A stretch of 64,000 nt of DNA, taken from NCBI RefSeq assembly GCF_000247815.1, contig NC_021674.1, forward strand, positions 75,844,059 through 75,908,058. The letters run 5' to 3'. Both the position numbers and the translations under genes were made by a program. This DNA comes from Ficedula albicollis. Lineage: Eukaryota; Chordata; Aves; Passeriformes; Muscicapidae. A model generated the notes under the pieces. That model searched no databases, was not told where the DNA came from, and worked only from the letters and a program-made list of their open reading frames with translations. Below are positions 13,750 to 28,249 of the stretch, piece by piece; positions within the stretch are counted from its first letter, which is position 1, and each line of letters opens with the position of its first letter.

Positions 13750-16700
13750 TAATGTTGATACATCAATCTTTAAATTACAGTATTTTTAAGGAAACTTTAA
13801 TTTTATATATTACGTGTTGTTTACAACCAAGACTTCACTGCAAAACTGATTCACAACAGAAAGAAAAGGAATAATTTCCTAGACTAAAATAATACAGCAA
13901 AGACCTCAGGTGCAATTTCCTTAAAAATCCATCATATTTTGCTTTAAAATATCTAATGCTAATGTTTTGAAATGAAAAATATGCTGTAATTAGCTAGAAC
14001 TACATAGTAAAATAACTTCTTAAAGAAGTTCCAAAAGCTACTTTTTTAAAAATAAGCTGAAATATGTAGATAATACGTTGCTTTGATTGCCTATAATATT
14101 TAGCCTTCATCAGCTGCACAGAGATTTGCTGTGATTTAAATTCCCTAGAATTTCAGCTAACAACTTGGAGTTTCTTTGGAAAAAGGAAAACATTTTAAAA
14201 TAGCAATTACCAGCGTAATTGCAAATAGCTGAAAGTTTTTTAATTTTTGATGGTCTGATTCTAGGCTTGATTTGCAACATCATTCTTGATTGCATTCCTC
14301 TGTAAATCCTCTGTTGACATTCAGGATTTGTTGTGGAGGGTTTTTTTTGTTTGTCTTGTTGGGTTTGTTGTTGTTGTTGTTGTTCTGTTTGGGGATTTTT
14401 TGTTTGGTTTGGTTTTTGTATTTCCAATATCGGTAGAAACTCTCATCCAAAAACTGGGGAAAGAGTAAGTGAAGAGAATAAGGATGAAGGTAAAAAATTA
14501 AAAGTCTTTCACATGAATATTCCATCTTTTTTTTTAAATGCTTGTAGAATATATTCCAAAGGGTTCTTCTAAGCAGATTTTTAAAGAAGTTACCGAATAT
14601 TTTCAGTGGAAATGAAAATATCAATAATTTTCCTAATAGATTCCTTTTAACGGCTGTTCTTTATTTGATTTCACTTCAGAAGTGAAACAAAACAAAACAA
14701 GATCACCAACTCCAGCTCCCCCCTCTCTGCTTCTAACCCAAAGGAGGGAGTTCTTCCTCAGGCTGAATAGCCATAGTCTTAAATGCACACTGCATATCCA
14801 TAACTCTCTCTTGATCAAGTTTTAGGAAAATCGAATTGCTTGGTACCATCAATTGCATTGATAGGAACCATAGTAATTACCATTAGCAAAAGGAGATCTG
14901 TGAAAGGTATTCTGAAAGGACTTTTGTATCACTGATGGCATGCAGTTTGGAAAGCCCTTTTATAACTGATAGTACTTCATGCATTTGTATTTTTACTTAT
15001 CAGAGTAAACTACTCACTACTTATGGAGCAGTGTATACCAATTTAGCAAGAACAACAACTGACTATTCCCAGTGTTCATAACATAGATTACAAAATACTA
15101 TCAATATACATATAGAGTATATACTATATTTGAATATATTTCAGTATTTAATAAGCATGAAGAGACTGAGGGAAAACACAATGACTAAGGGCATGTCAGA
15201 GACAAAGATGAAAATATTTTGGGATGCACAGTCTGATGAGTCATTTTTTATGACTGGTTAAATTCTAAAAAACTTCCTTTCACTCTCTTCTTTAGACTAT
15301 TATTTAAGCACATTCACATTTTTACATATCTGCCCTTCAGACATTATAGGATTGTCTGATGCAATAAGACAAAAATGGCATCTCTCAGAAACTGAAGTTT
15401 CAGTGTCAACATATTAAATATTTTCCTTGTTTCCTGTCTTTGTTTACCCTTACCTGCAAGGACAGGAACTTATGTTTTTTTAACTCTGCTTTGGTAAATT
15501 TGAACACAGTTTTCGTCTTCGTAACATTTTATAACTGCTTTTAGTATTTGTCCAAAAACCATTAATAAAAACCAAAAAGACAGAAAATATCCCACCTGTT
15601 TTGAAAGTAAGGCCATTATAAAACAGGTATCATAATTATTACCTTCAGGGTTATGAAATTTACTGAGCATATGGCAATCTATACTTACTTAATTACATGT
15701 AGACTTAATTGGTAAATTTACCTATGCATTTACTAATATTTGCTCTTCTTAAAAAAAAAACTTAACACATTAAGGGTTACAATTAGAGTACAATAGAAAT
15801 ACATACTTTGGTAGGAGAAAAGATTTTTTAAAAGCCTAGTAATGGGTGTTCCTACTATTATGAATATTTCTAAAAATTCAAAGGAGCAGCCTAAAAGGCT
15901 TAAATGGTTTACCAGCTGGTAGTGGATGTTTATGGAAGGACGTTCATTAATCAAATATTTTCTAAACTGTTGCTCTTAAATATCTGAAAACAGGTATTTT
16001 AAAACTTGACTGATGTAAAATGCCCAGAACACAGGCCCTTAGTGGAGTGTATGGCCCTTCATAAATTAATTTTGTAAGAAATAATAATAGATAATTCACC
16101 AAAAGTTAAAAAAAAAAAAAACAACTTTTAGCTATGCCTAAATTCATTGGGATTATAAAAAAGAGCAACTCTTCCTATACAAAAAGATCATGCATTTGTA
16201 TCAATTTCACCAGTTGTAAAATAATGAACAGATGTAATAGAGTACAGTTGAGGATCACTAAATTCTAAATGTTCTCATGATCAGATTAGTACTCACCTTT
16301 TTTGGTGAAAAAAAAATGAAGTGGTTTTTTTTTCCAATAGACATTTCCAGAGAATCCCAAATAAGATTTTGTTATCCTTTACTCATTCATAAAAAGTTTA
16401 TAAAGCATGCTGGAATCATATATTATTTGTCTTCTATATATATCTAATTTTCAATCTTTTCCTCTTTTGTTTTCATAATTTTATATAGGTTTCTTTTAGT
16501 TTATATGAATATACAGTATCTAGTAAAATGGGATCCAGATGGTAATGAATTTTTCATACTAGATAATAAAAAATAATATAATAACACCAGTAGCATGACA
16601 GAGCCCTCAGTCTAAACTGTTAATTCCCCTTTTCCTTGAAAAAGGCGCTTGTATCAACTTTAATAATGTGAGAGATGCATTTTGTTAGTTAATGCCCTCT

Positions 16701-19700
16701 GTGGACAACTATATGCAATTAATTCACTACCCAATTACAAAATTTGGAAATTTTCCAGCTCCTTCACCTGCAGACCACACCAGTGCCACAGTCCTCTTGG
16801 CTCTATCCACAAAGATCTTCGTAACACCTTGCATGTGCAGTAAGGCAACTGAAATCCTTTACTTTTAATAACATCCAATCTGCCTGTCAAATCAAATTAT
16901 TGTCTCAGTGACAAGTCACAAAGACAGCTTGAACATACTGTGAGTCAGGAGTAATAATTGACCTCTTGAATATTTTTCCCATGCTATGAAGCTGGTGCTT
17001 CAAATGAGCATATCCCAAGTATACTTTAGAAAGATCAGGCACTGCCACTTCAAAGCCTGGCAACTGCAATACAGTCATGCTATAAGGAGGACCAGTTCAT
17101 ATCCACTTCCTCAGAATTCCCCACCAATGCACTTTATTAATGTGATTAAATCACATGCTTTGTGAGGCAGATGTGAATTTGTATTTCGGTTAGTAACAGT
17201 TTGGATGCAGTCACATCCTTTCCTGCAAATAGCCCACATAAGAAATATTCACATTTTTTCTTGACTTTACCAAAAAACTTCATTCTGTTTTCATGATGGA
17301 AATTGTCATACAATCTTAAAACTTCTTCTATGAGATATCACAGACGTTCATGTATTTTTATACATCCATTTTAAAAAAAAGGAAATACCACGTCTAAGCT
17401 TGCGAAAAAATATTAGTCCCTATATATATTTTTCATGTTTTCTTCCAGAAGTTTTTTTCCTGAAATTCTTAAGCAGTTCATAATGTGATTTGTAATTTTC
17501 TTCTATAAATTGCATGCCTTCTCAGACAGGAATGTGAAAGACATAAAAATTAGTATTTTTTATTACTGAGCTGTTCCTCTCCATTATAGAAGGAGAAAGA
17601 GACATTGTTGGCCAAAAGTCAACATTACAAACTGTTTAAATGTGAACCATACAGAAAAGAAAAAGCTTGCTGGCAGGTTTCTTAAAAAAGATCTTCCTAG
17701 GTAAATTATTTCTTTGCTGGTCTTTCACATAGAATAGTGTAGATTCTGAACAGCTTTCCTGCATATTCACTCCTGTCCTTCCCAGAAAAAATTGAGTCTA
17801 AAATCAATTTTTCTTTTAATATATAAGAATAAGATCAACCTTAAAAATACCATGAAATCAAGAGGATTTGATAGTGTAGCTACAATGAAGTGTGGCTTTC
17901 TTTAGGCAGGATTAAAAATCAAATTAGAAAATTAATCTTTCTACAGAAATAACAAAATGTTCACTCTCCTCTTTATGTCCTCTAATGGGCACAGCAGACC
18001 ACTCACAAGTAAAGTAGTTAAGATTGCTCTTATGATAAATAAAAAAGTAATTTAAAGTGATAATTTATATCAACATACATCTTTAGATAAAATAAGAAGG
18101 AAAGAGCAAGATTTAAAAATCAAGTGAGGCATCTGAAGTGGGACTTGGATGAAACAATGGTATGTAACGTGAAGACATAAAAATACATACATAAATAATA
18201 AGCTTTTATCACTAACACTCCTAAATTGCCTTTTTCTACATGTCTAAAGCTACACCGGACCAAGCAGGATGAGTACTTTGTTACCTAAACCAGACTTAAA
18301 TTCCCAGACTGAGGTTCCCTGATGTATCTTCACTGGAACACACAAGTTCCCTTGCCAGACATTTCACAAGGAGGCCTCTCACCTGACCTGCTGTGATAGA
18401 TCCCCACTGAAGTTCTCCATGTATCAAACTTTTAGTATGCAATGTGGAGACTCACATAGTCTAAGTGCTCTCATAGCTTCAACTCCCTGAATAAAATCTT
18501 ATACAGGCATACTCCAAACAACCCTAAAAGCATTTCATTTCAAGATTCCCTTTTAAGCAGCAAAACGTGAGTTATAGTGTTGGCATTTCAGTCATCAATA
18601 CTAACCATTAATTTCAGATAAGTTTATTTTTGTGCTATTATCAACATATCCTATATTCATAGACAATTAAAACAGCATTTAGGCTTAATGGGAACAGCAT
18701 ATTTACAGGATATGAATTAACTATCGAGAAAAAAACTACTATTGCTGACAGAATTCCCCAACACTTACCATCACAAAAGGCACCATCAACATATGCAAAC
18801 AAGCTCAAACAGATTCCACATTGCTAATATGGAACTAGTTTATCCTGCAAATACACAGTGTCCCCTGCTGTGATGAAAGGAGACATATCCCACACATTAA
18901 AGTTGTGCTGAACAAAGAAAGAGATTTTAAGAAAAGACCCAATTGTTATAAAAAGAGCAATCCTAACAGCTCGAACGACTACCAAGAAAAGCAATACAGC
19001 CTTGATATTTAAATGCACTGTCAATTTGATAATGAAAAAAAAAATGCATAAGGAGGAATCAGTGTCATATACTGAAAATTATATTATTTGCTGATGAAAG
19101 TAACCATCATAAGTCAAACAACCGAGATTTTCATAACCAAATTCAGTCATTTCCCAGTATACAAATCTGCAACTTGTACAAGTGTGTAGCCTTGCCATAC
19201 AAGCAGAAAGTACTTCAGCTGCTCACTGAATTAAAGTCTCATGTTAACAATAAAATACACTACTTAAGGAGATGTGTTGAAAGACCAGCTAATAGCGTAC
19301 ATCAAGCAAACATCACAAGGAAATGGGGTAGACAGACAAAAATAATTTTAAATTTCAAAATATCATCTTTCTGAAATAATCAGGAAAAAAACTATAAAAT
19401 ATGAAAAAATTCAAATACATATAGTCAGTAATTTGAAAACACTCCAAATGTTTTATATTGATTTGCAGTTTTTAGTACAAATTAGATAATTATGATGACC
19501 AGAAGGGTTTTTTGAAAGCTACACTTCAAAAAAAATATTCACTTTTCAAATTTTCAGTTATCTGATTGCAAAAATGTCAAGAAATCATTTTCAAACTAAA
19601 TAAGGGGACTTCTACTGTTGACTCATACTAATGCCACTTCTAATTTCAAAGTATTAATTACTTCTGTTGAAAAATAATTTTGATGGAGAATTCCAAATCG

Positions 19701-20235
19701 AGTTCTACCATCAGCTCTTCTGAGGTGGAGAATAAATTTTAATTGTAAAGCTCAATGTGTTAAAGTAATTTTTCCTTTAAAATTATTAATTTTCATAGAA
19801 AAGGAAGAAAAATAATAAGCCATAAAAATCTACCAATAATATTTTTCCATTGAAAAAATACTTCTTCCATGGCTTTTTTTTTTTCTACTTTAGTTTAGGA
19901 AAAAAAATCAAAAATCAATATATCTGTACCACCTCTGCAGAAATTCTAGTCTGTTAATTTGTGCTAAGTAAGCTCAAAACTTTCAACTTATTTATGTCTG
20001 ACTTTTTCTTTTTTACCTTGCGTTTCCTATTCTCTGCAGCATTGCAGGTCTTTAGAAGAAAACAGACTTCAGGAAAAGGTGGGGAATATGTTCATTATTA
20101 AATGCTTTCGTTATTAGGTATTGTGGTATCTATCAAGCATAAGAAACCAAATTTTACCTCAAACTAGCCTTGAGAACACATTCAACTAATTAATCAATTG
20201 AAGATAAGTCTCCACACAGCTGTTCAAGAAGTTCA
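13750..20235. other. Unique AT-rich sequence with microsatellite
   Basis: No supported gene. A GTT/GTTTG simple repeat at about 14336-14415 produces Gln- or Val/Phe-rich false frames on both strands. Poly-A and poly-T runs occur throughout. Isolated good splice-donor words on the minus strand (near 15452 and 18770) lack convincing exons. Confidence 0.55.
14336..14415 (+). repeat. GT-rich microsatellite (GTT / GGTTT units)
   Basis: Several GTT units, then TTTGG/GGTTT-type units. Pure simple sequence; it explains the poly-Gln and poly-Val/Cys open frames that cross it. Confidence 0.85.
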
Positions 20236-20239
20236 AGTA

Positions 20240-20567
20240 GTTAGAGGAGCATGACACACTGGAAACCACAGCAGCATTCTTTCTTATCTTGCTGTCCTGG
20301 AGTTTGTGCTACTGTTATACATTTCCAGCATTGCACAGCTTTGCCAGTTCTGACAGTCATAGCTGATTCTTGGTTTTCCCTGAGCAAAACTACGGTACCC
20401 ATGAGCACCCTTCTCCCCCAGCTCCCTACAAGGGTCTGCTTTTTGCTCCCTGGTGACACCAGTGGTGGCCTCATTGCCTTGGCGTCTGACTGCTCAGGCA
20501 CCACTTGCTGCTGGAGCAGCTGCTCCTGTCTCCTCAGGGAAACCTTGGGAAGACTGTATTGATTCAA
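20240..20567. other. GC-richer island, open on both strands, unrecognised
   Basis: About 330 bp that are clearly richer in G+C than the surroundings, open on the plus strand (20251-20562) and on the minus strand (20567-20241). The minus frame begins at a TTG and includes a Cys/Gln-rich end; the plus frame is Ser/Cys/Leu-rich. I recognise neither product. It could be an eroded transposon piece, a retrocopy fragment or an exon of an unrecognised gene. No convincing splice sites or polyadenylation signal tie it to a gene. Confidence 0.35.
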
Positions 20568-20569
20568 CT

Positions 20570-23500
20570 AATTCATTTTAGGATAGCAAACGATTTTAAT
20601 GGAGGAAAGATTTGTCATGATATGCACGCTCAGTCTGACTGGGGAATGGATTAAGGCCCCAGTATCAAAAAGAGACTGCTTGCAAGAAAACCTGTTTTCA
20701 AATGGCATGACCCAAGTTCTCTGTTCAGGAAGTGTGAATGACAAGGCTCTCCCTTTGCATGAGCAATAATTTCACTATCACTAAAAGCTCTGTTTTCATA
20801 TGATCAAGAAAAGGAGACATTTCCAGCTTTAGAATGCAACATAGACTAATTGCAGGAACACTAAACCAATAGCTTTCTTTTAATGAGATAACTGATGTGA
20901 TTGAGGAAATATCCATCTGGATTTCAGTGAGGTATTTCATGAAACATCATGTGAAAAGGTTAGTTGAAGTTGAAAACACTTAGGCAAGCACTGAAATTGA
21001 AAGGTGGATAAGGATTGGCTAAAGCTCTGAATCATAAAGCATCAGGCAGACAGTTACCAATCCAGATGCAAAGTTCGGCACAAGACTTGCTTATAAATTG
21101 GAAATGAAAAAAAAAATAGACTGGAAAAGTAAATCAGTTTCTAAAAGAAAGTCCAAGAGATTTCTCTCAGAAAAAGCAAAAATTTCCAAGATGGACTTTG
21201 CTGACTTTATGATGCCAATATGAGAAAATTGAGGACCAAGAAGGTTCCCTGCTGGTCTTGGGCTTCAAAGTTTGTCACTCCTTCTATTCTTTTACCAAAG
21301 TCTGATTTTTAACCATCAGTGTACCACCACATTCTGAATGTAGCTCATGTTTTCTTAAGACTTGTTTATTCCTAAATTACCTGATTTGAATTCCTCAAAC
21401 TAATAGTCTTAAAACTTACCACTCAGGATCCATTGTAATAAGGTCTCTCACTCTCAAAAGTCCATTTAAGCTATTTTCAGTGAAAAAGTAATGAGAGCAT
21501 TCCTTCACTATATCTAGGTTTAATGTTGTGCCTTTTCTCTCATTCTTATTAGTTGCCTTTCTCAATTTTTCATCATTTCCTCCTGCTTTGCTGTCTTTTT
21601 CTTAATATTCAGTCATATTTGTTAACATCCTCAGCAAATATGAGGAATGCCAAGTGCAATGATTCTTTTACATACATTACCTGCCAGATTCACAGTTCAA
21701 CTTTGCTTTTTAAAGTATTAACACTGCAGATTTGGGAGAAACTAAATAAATCTGAAGTATATATAAGCCTTTCTCCTATGTCCTCACCTGAAAAAATAAA
21801 AAAGGCACTAAAAATGTAGTGGAGCACAAAATTAGGGGGTAAATATTCTGGTATTGTACTCTCTATTTGCATATTCTGGGTTTATCTGAAGTTCATCATG
21901 CCTATTTCTGGACTTACTGCATATGAGTAAGACATGTATAATCAACCCTTAAACCAAATTTCTTTCCTGCTCCGTGGGCAGGTGTTCAGCAGGCAGCTGT
22001 TCAGCATGTGAACTAAAAATTAAAAAATATCCTTACCTTTTAGGTGAATCTGTGATAAGGCTTCGCTCTGCTGGAAATTGCTCTCATAGACATCATGCAC
22101 AAGCCTTACAGGCTAAGAGACCAGTACCTAATAAAAAATTCAAAGTCACTGCACGTAATAGGTAATGAAGTGCTGGTTCTAGGCAGCAGCACAGGAACTT
22201 CAGGTGTTTGCTTAATATTCACTAAGCATATTCTGAAATAGTCCATGCACATTTTCAAAAATTTCTTTCACATAATGCCTCACTTTTTTCGATCCTATAA
22301 AAGACATTTGTTCAATAATATCCACTAAGTAGCTGGGCCTGGGGAAAAGGTATCATTTGCACAGAAGTATTAGAAAGACATTTAGTAGAAAATGACGTAT
22401 CTTTGAATGCAGCATTCCAGAATATTATAAAGCAAAGTGAATTAATGTTTGCATTACTGCTATTTCGTTTGCAAAAGAGAATTTGAATTACTAATTTAAA
22501 CATATTTAAAGCCTAACTAGTGCAGACAAGCACATGAAAAGGCTAACATGCAATGAACATATACATACATTAAAAAATGGAGTATAGTTAGTGAACTTCT
22601 GAAATAGCAAAATAACACACAAATAAAATATATCTTTGGTTTTACCGATTTTTTTTTTACATTTCTATTCACTTAGTTTTTGCTATTTTTTTGCCAGCCA
22701 GCTGTTATATACAGTAAACTTCTAATGGATGGGTAAATACAGGAAAACTAAAATACAGGTGAAGAAAGAAACTATATCCTAGGAAGAAATTATAATATGA
22801 AAGAAATTGGGCTGTACTGAGGTTCCCATCTCTCAAGAACAATAAAATCTAAATGTATGGCTCAAAATTTGAAAGGTCTCTAAAATAGTCATCTACTTCT
22901 ATAAAAATGTACATTGGTTTGATATAGAGAAAGCTGTTTTTATATAAAATAGATCCCTGAAAAAAATTATTTCAAAATATTTAAAAACAATATCTAAATG
23001 AGTAGGCTGAATCTGTCATTCTAACTCCATGAGACCAGTCTCTTGGTAAGAAACCCTCTAACACCAGAAAGTCTACTTTGCAGTCTGTGAGCAGTGTGGC
23101 TGGCATAGCCTTAAAATATATTTAGGACAATGTACAGTGCACATCTTCTTTCTTCATGTTCCACACTAAAATATATGTAGACTTTGGCATAATTCTGTTC
23201 CCCCCCACACAAAATTCAGAGATTCAGGAATTATTTGTTTCCCCCCAGAACAGAATGAACCTTCTCATTGCTGTCTTATGTTCTTGTATAAGCAAGAAAT
23301 TTAAGGAAACACACAAATGTGCATGTGTGTCCTAGTGGATGTGTCTGAGTGAACCTCAAAGGAGAGAAAACCTCAAAGCAAAGGAAGAAAAAATTAGAAT
23401 TCATTTGGCTTAACAATATTTGGGCAACAGAAGGACTGATCTTAAACTCTTGGATTGCTTGCAATGTCCAATCTTATTCCTCACTTTTTCTCAAGGGAGA

Positions 23501-26500
23501 GTGAAAGAACTGCTTTTTTTCTTGAGAGGTAGAATCTTCAAAGACAGGTAATGGCCATTCTACTGCAAGATCATAATACCACGAACTCTGAATCTTAATA
23601 TGTAAGTTAAGCAATAATTTTAGGGATGTGGATCTTGAAAAATGGTTATGTTCTTCCATCTTACTAGGTCATCTTTCAGTGCTAAGATAAACATGATGTT
23701 CACACAGGTAAGACTCATACAGAAGAAATGCCATAAGAGAGAAAAACAGGAGAAAATGCAACATATCCATCAACAATCAAACATGAGCCAGGCATAAGAA
23801 ATATACCCAAGCCAGTTCAAATACAGGTAGAGCACTATTGTAAGTCTATTTTTGCATGCCCGTTTAAATTCTGTAAGCCTCCATAAATGCAGTTATCATT
23901 ACCATTGTTGCCTTATCATTCTCAGTGATTGCTCTCTTTCAGTCAAGTACAAAGGCAGGCTGAATATAAATGTTTTGTCATAAAACTGCTATTCAAACAA
24001 TAAAAAGGGTTATAATAGTACTAAAAAAATCACCCCCAGGGCTGCAGCACAGACTGGTAGTATGCATATTCAGGCAGCACAAAGCAGTTCTAGTCACATA
24101 CCCATAGGAACCCTTCCACTGAATCTGTACTTAATATCATTGTGTTCCCCAAAATGATCCAGATATTACCAGGTAGTCAAGATACGTGGAACATTTTGGG
24201 ATGTCATTCAATTAGGGGAAAACTATTTTAATAATACTGTGAATTTGTGTTGAATTCAGCAAATAACAACAAATTTAGTTAAAGTCTTTAATTTTTAAGA
24301 AGAAAAATGCTTCAATTATGTTTTCTGCCTTTATACAAAAATGTTTTTGCTGGTCCCAGATCTAGCCATGTAGTGCCACCCAGGGGCCAACTGCAACATG
24401 CTTCAACACTGCCATCTTGCCAAACAGCCTCAAAAAAGCATTATGCAATACAACCCAGACCATCTTCTGCACAGGCATGAGTATTCTTTTTAAAATGTCT
24501 TAGATGTTATAATATCTGGGGTTTTTTCTCCTCTTTTTTAGAAGCTACTTTAAAAATGTAATCAACACTAGTGAGTGAGTGTGTGATGGTCTGTAAAACT
24601 TGAAAACTCAGTTTCATCCTAAATATGACATAGAGACAGATACCAGTTGGATGCTAGAGTTACCAAATACTGCTCACTTGCTTGAAGTTATGCAGATTTA
24701 CTTTTTATTGAAGTGATCCCACCTTTTCACTTAATAGTTTCTAAATGGACATCAGCACTTTTAGAGTCTAGAGCATATTTTGCTATTGATCATTGACCGT
24801 ATTTGTTGGTAGTTAGAACAGCATTATTTAACTGAAATAATACATTGCAAAAAAGTATTATACTTTAGATCTGGGATTTCTCCTTGCCTGTTACAGAAAC
24901 ACAGCAGAGATTGTAGTACATGTAATTGGCAGCTTTTGAGCAGATATCCTACATATGAAGTGCAGTGTTTGGTACAGTGACAAGAATTTTTTCTGAAAAC
25001 AGGAAGAAACATCACAGTACTTGCAGTGTTTCATGTGATTAGACTTTAGAGGCTCCATGATGAGACTGGACTATATAGAAACCATTTACTTGCAGCTTGG
25101 GCAAGTTTCCTATGTGGCAGGAAGGCTGTCCACAATAGCTGTGCTAATGTATCTGAATTGCTTGTTTTTTAGCATAGAGACAAGAGAGGTAGGGTCAGGT
25201 CAGGCAAGGAAGGGTGAAAGAATATGTAACAAGCCAGGGACCACCAAAACAGACTAATTACTCCCATAGAGTGACTGGATGGATATCTGATCAAGAAGGA
25301 AGGAAAAAAAAAAGAAAAAGAAAAAGAAAAAAATAAAAAAGAAAAAAACCCCACAGGTAGAATTTAAAACAAAAGGTTTATCAGCACCAAAAGCCCACTG
25401 CCCTAGGTAAATGTGCTTCCTTGCAACAATAAAGACAAATAAAGTACTAAAAAAGGATAAAGCAGGAGATTACAGACCTAGCTGTGGTTTGATAAATGGC
25501 ACTCTACTCCACTCTGCTTATTGTGTACTTCATACCTCGCTCTTGAATATGGAAGAGAATTTTATTAAAGATTTAGCCACGGTGGTGGTGGTGACTGGCT
25601 CACAGTAATTTTCCTACAAAGTAGTTTAATCTATCACAGGGCAGACAGTGCACCTTCTTACCATGTATCATATCTGTCTATTGAGTAAGTGCTATCCAAA
25701 TCCAATTTCTTTTCATTTTTGGAACTTGTGATGCATATTCAAGATACATTTTCTTTTTGTCTGTGGCCTAAATTAGGTGCTTTATAAAGGAAAAATAAAA
25801 AAGAAAAAAAAAGTGAAGTAATAAAAAAGACTGGACATTTTTTTTTCCCTAAGATTCGCTACAGTGCTAATGATGCAAAACAATGGGCATGCATAGTTGG
25901 CTGTCACTGCACTCATGACACTGCCAGTGCACAGCCCCTCCTCCAAATCCTGGCCCCAGCTCTTACAGGTGAAACTTAGAAAATCGCTGCAATAAAGCCC
26001 TAACTTGCTATGATATTTCAAAGTTAATTTTCTATATTTAATTAAAATATTGATCAAAATAGTTGTACTTTTTTTTATTGAATGATCTGAGGCTGGAAAA
26101 CTTGTTGGTTTAAAAATGGAGTCTAAGCACTTAGAAATTAAGATTTTATTTTTTTTTTTTCACAACCAAACCTAAGATAAAGCTTCTAACCATTTCTTCA
26201 TTTAATTGTAAATTACTCTGTAGGATTCACCAAGAATCTAAGAAATTAGATACTTCTGAAAATTTCTTAGTTCTGACAAGTATTTCCTCCCAGTCTGTGG
26301 CTTTTGGTTTGGGGGAGAAATTAAAGAGATCCAATCCAAAACTGTTACATCTAAACACATTTCTTTTGGAAACTACTGTTAGTATCAAATATAGTAGTTC
26401 TCCAGATCTGAGCATGAAGCACACCCAAGCATAAAATATACAGGTGGTTCAACAAACACTTCAGGGGCAACTAAAGGTGATAGAGCTGGTCCTTTGTGAT

Positions 26501-28100
26501 TTGTATCCTCTGTGTTTTCAGTCTGATTAATTCCCTTTGTTAAAACACTACTAAGATCAGTGTATGTATTTCAAGGTGATAATCAGAACATTAAATCTAA
26601 TAATATATTCGAATTTCTGCCTGTTACAACATGGGTGATTACCAGACATTAAATTTGCTGTGCTAAGAGAAAATAAGCTAATATATATGATTGGATTTTA
26701 CCTGGACTAGCTTTCGAAGGGCATTCTTGGAAATGTGAATTTTAGCCCAGAACTAGCTTCAAATCTATTCCAGCTTTGGTCCCATGGAAGAATCTTTACA
26801 AGTTATATCAACAAGAATCTTCTTTCAACTTGATCTTCAACATCTCTGACATATGCAACAGGCTGAAACAGCTATCTCTAACATGTTTTTTTGCATGACA
26901 CCCATGATACCGTATTTTTCCCTTGGACTTTCAGTTTCTAATCTCTGTCTTCTTATCAACATGTTTTTCTTTCATAAGTTAAGCAGCGCTGTCCTACTGC
27001 CTACAAACATAGTCTCATTCAGGCCTGAGACTTCAACTACAGCAGAGCATACAAAGAATAGTGTTAATGCACTCAATAGTCTGTAGAAAAATGTGCATGA
27101 TTAAAAATGTCAGTCTATATTTCACCCTAGAAAAGACTACTGAAAAAGCAAGTTAGATTAGTGTACTCTGAATCTGTGGAGATCTTACTACTTCCCAGCA
27201 ACTGTTTCCAAAGTCTCTCCTAGTCAGGTGCTACCTCTACAGGGACCAGACTTGAAGTCAGAGATTAATTTAAAGGATTGCCAAAACTTTAATTTTATCA
27301 AGGGATTTCTTCCCAGATTCCATTAAAGATTGTATCTTTATCTATTGAACAATACACAGTTAGCATACACTTTGATTAAAAAAACACAACCTCTCTTCTC
27401 TACTATTTCAGTTTCTCCTGTAGTGTTAATATTACAGAATCTCATTACTGCTTTTGTTTGGACATGAACCACTCTATGTCCTGCTTCTTCCAAGCTGACA
27501 GTTAGTCAGCATTGACTGCATTTTCCACTACCAGTTCTGTGAAGGGTATTCTCTGAGGTAACACCCGGTAGTGATGTCCTTAAATATTGAAATTTAAAAA
27601 CTTAAAATCCATGCAGTTCCATTCATGCAATTTTTTCTCAAAAAGCAGACTTTTCCTGGATTTTTATCTTTACGAGTGTTACAATTGTAGCATCAAGGTA
27701 TTGCCTACAATCTCTGAGTATCTTCCTGGTCTCACTCAGGAAAATAAAATTTGAAGATTTAAAATTTGGATTAGTCAGCAACTTTCCAAAGTCTTCAGTC
27801 TAAGGCCCCAGACCTATTAGGGTCCCAGAGAAAGCACTTAATTTAGGTCCCCACACATGCAATATTTAAGCTTGCCTTTAAATAATTCCCAAACACTTTT
27901 AGACTTCCATCTTTGCCTAGAAAATGCTTTAAAAAGAATGGGTTTATATTTATAGGCAATTGAATATTCTTTGATTTTCTCTAATACAACTAGTCTTCTT
28001 AGCTGATTTGAGTAAGAACAGCTGAAAACATCGTGACTGTCATCCCATCAAAAGAAGTAACACCACCACTTAGCATCTTTATTCTAAGATATCTATTTTT
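20570..28100. other. Unique AT-rich sequence
   Basis: No gene or recognisable transposon. Minor features are a purine-rich AAAAAG-type tract at about 25300-25350 and several A/T homopolymers. Open frames listed in six-frame translation here are short and compositionally random. Confidence 0.55.
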
Positions 28101-28107
28101 TGCAGTT

Positions 28108-28246
28108 ACTTACTGAAAGTGCTGTTTAAGCCTCATTCTGGTGTCCTACATATCTTGAGAGAATTTGCAATGAATGGAGTTTTAACAAATCTCCTCTACT
28201 TACTGAAAGTGCTGTTTGCAATGAATGGAGTTTTAACAAATCTCCT
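28108..28246. repeat. Direct duplication; second copy lacks 39 bp
   Basis: Copy 1 (28108-28195) and copy 2 (28198-28246) share their first 20 bases ('acttactgaaagtgctgttt') and last 32 bases. Copy 2 lacks the 39 bp between, with a TTT microhomology at the break. This records a local duplication followed by an internal deletion, or a single complex template-switch event. Confidence 0.85.
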
Positions 28247-28249
28247 TTT

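Noticed and set aside
14110..14624. Poly-Gln and Cys/Val-rich open frames
   Set aside because: Produced by a GT-rich microsatellite.
15440..15670. Minus-strand donor (TTGCAG|GTAAGG) beside a 66-codon frame
   Set aside because: The frame that is open does not run into the donor without a stop, and no acceptor pairs with it.
18700..18840. Minus-strand splice-donor word (GATG|GTAAGT) after a short Cys-containing frame
   Set aside because: The proposed acceptor lacks a pyrimidine tract and the 18-residue peptide matches no family.
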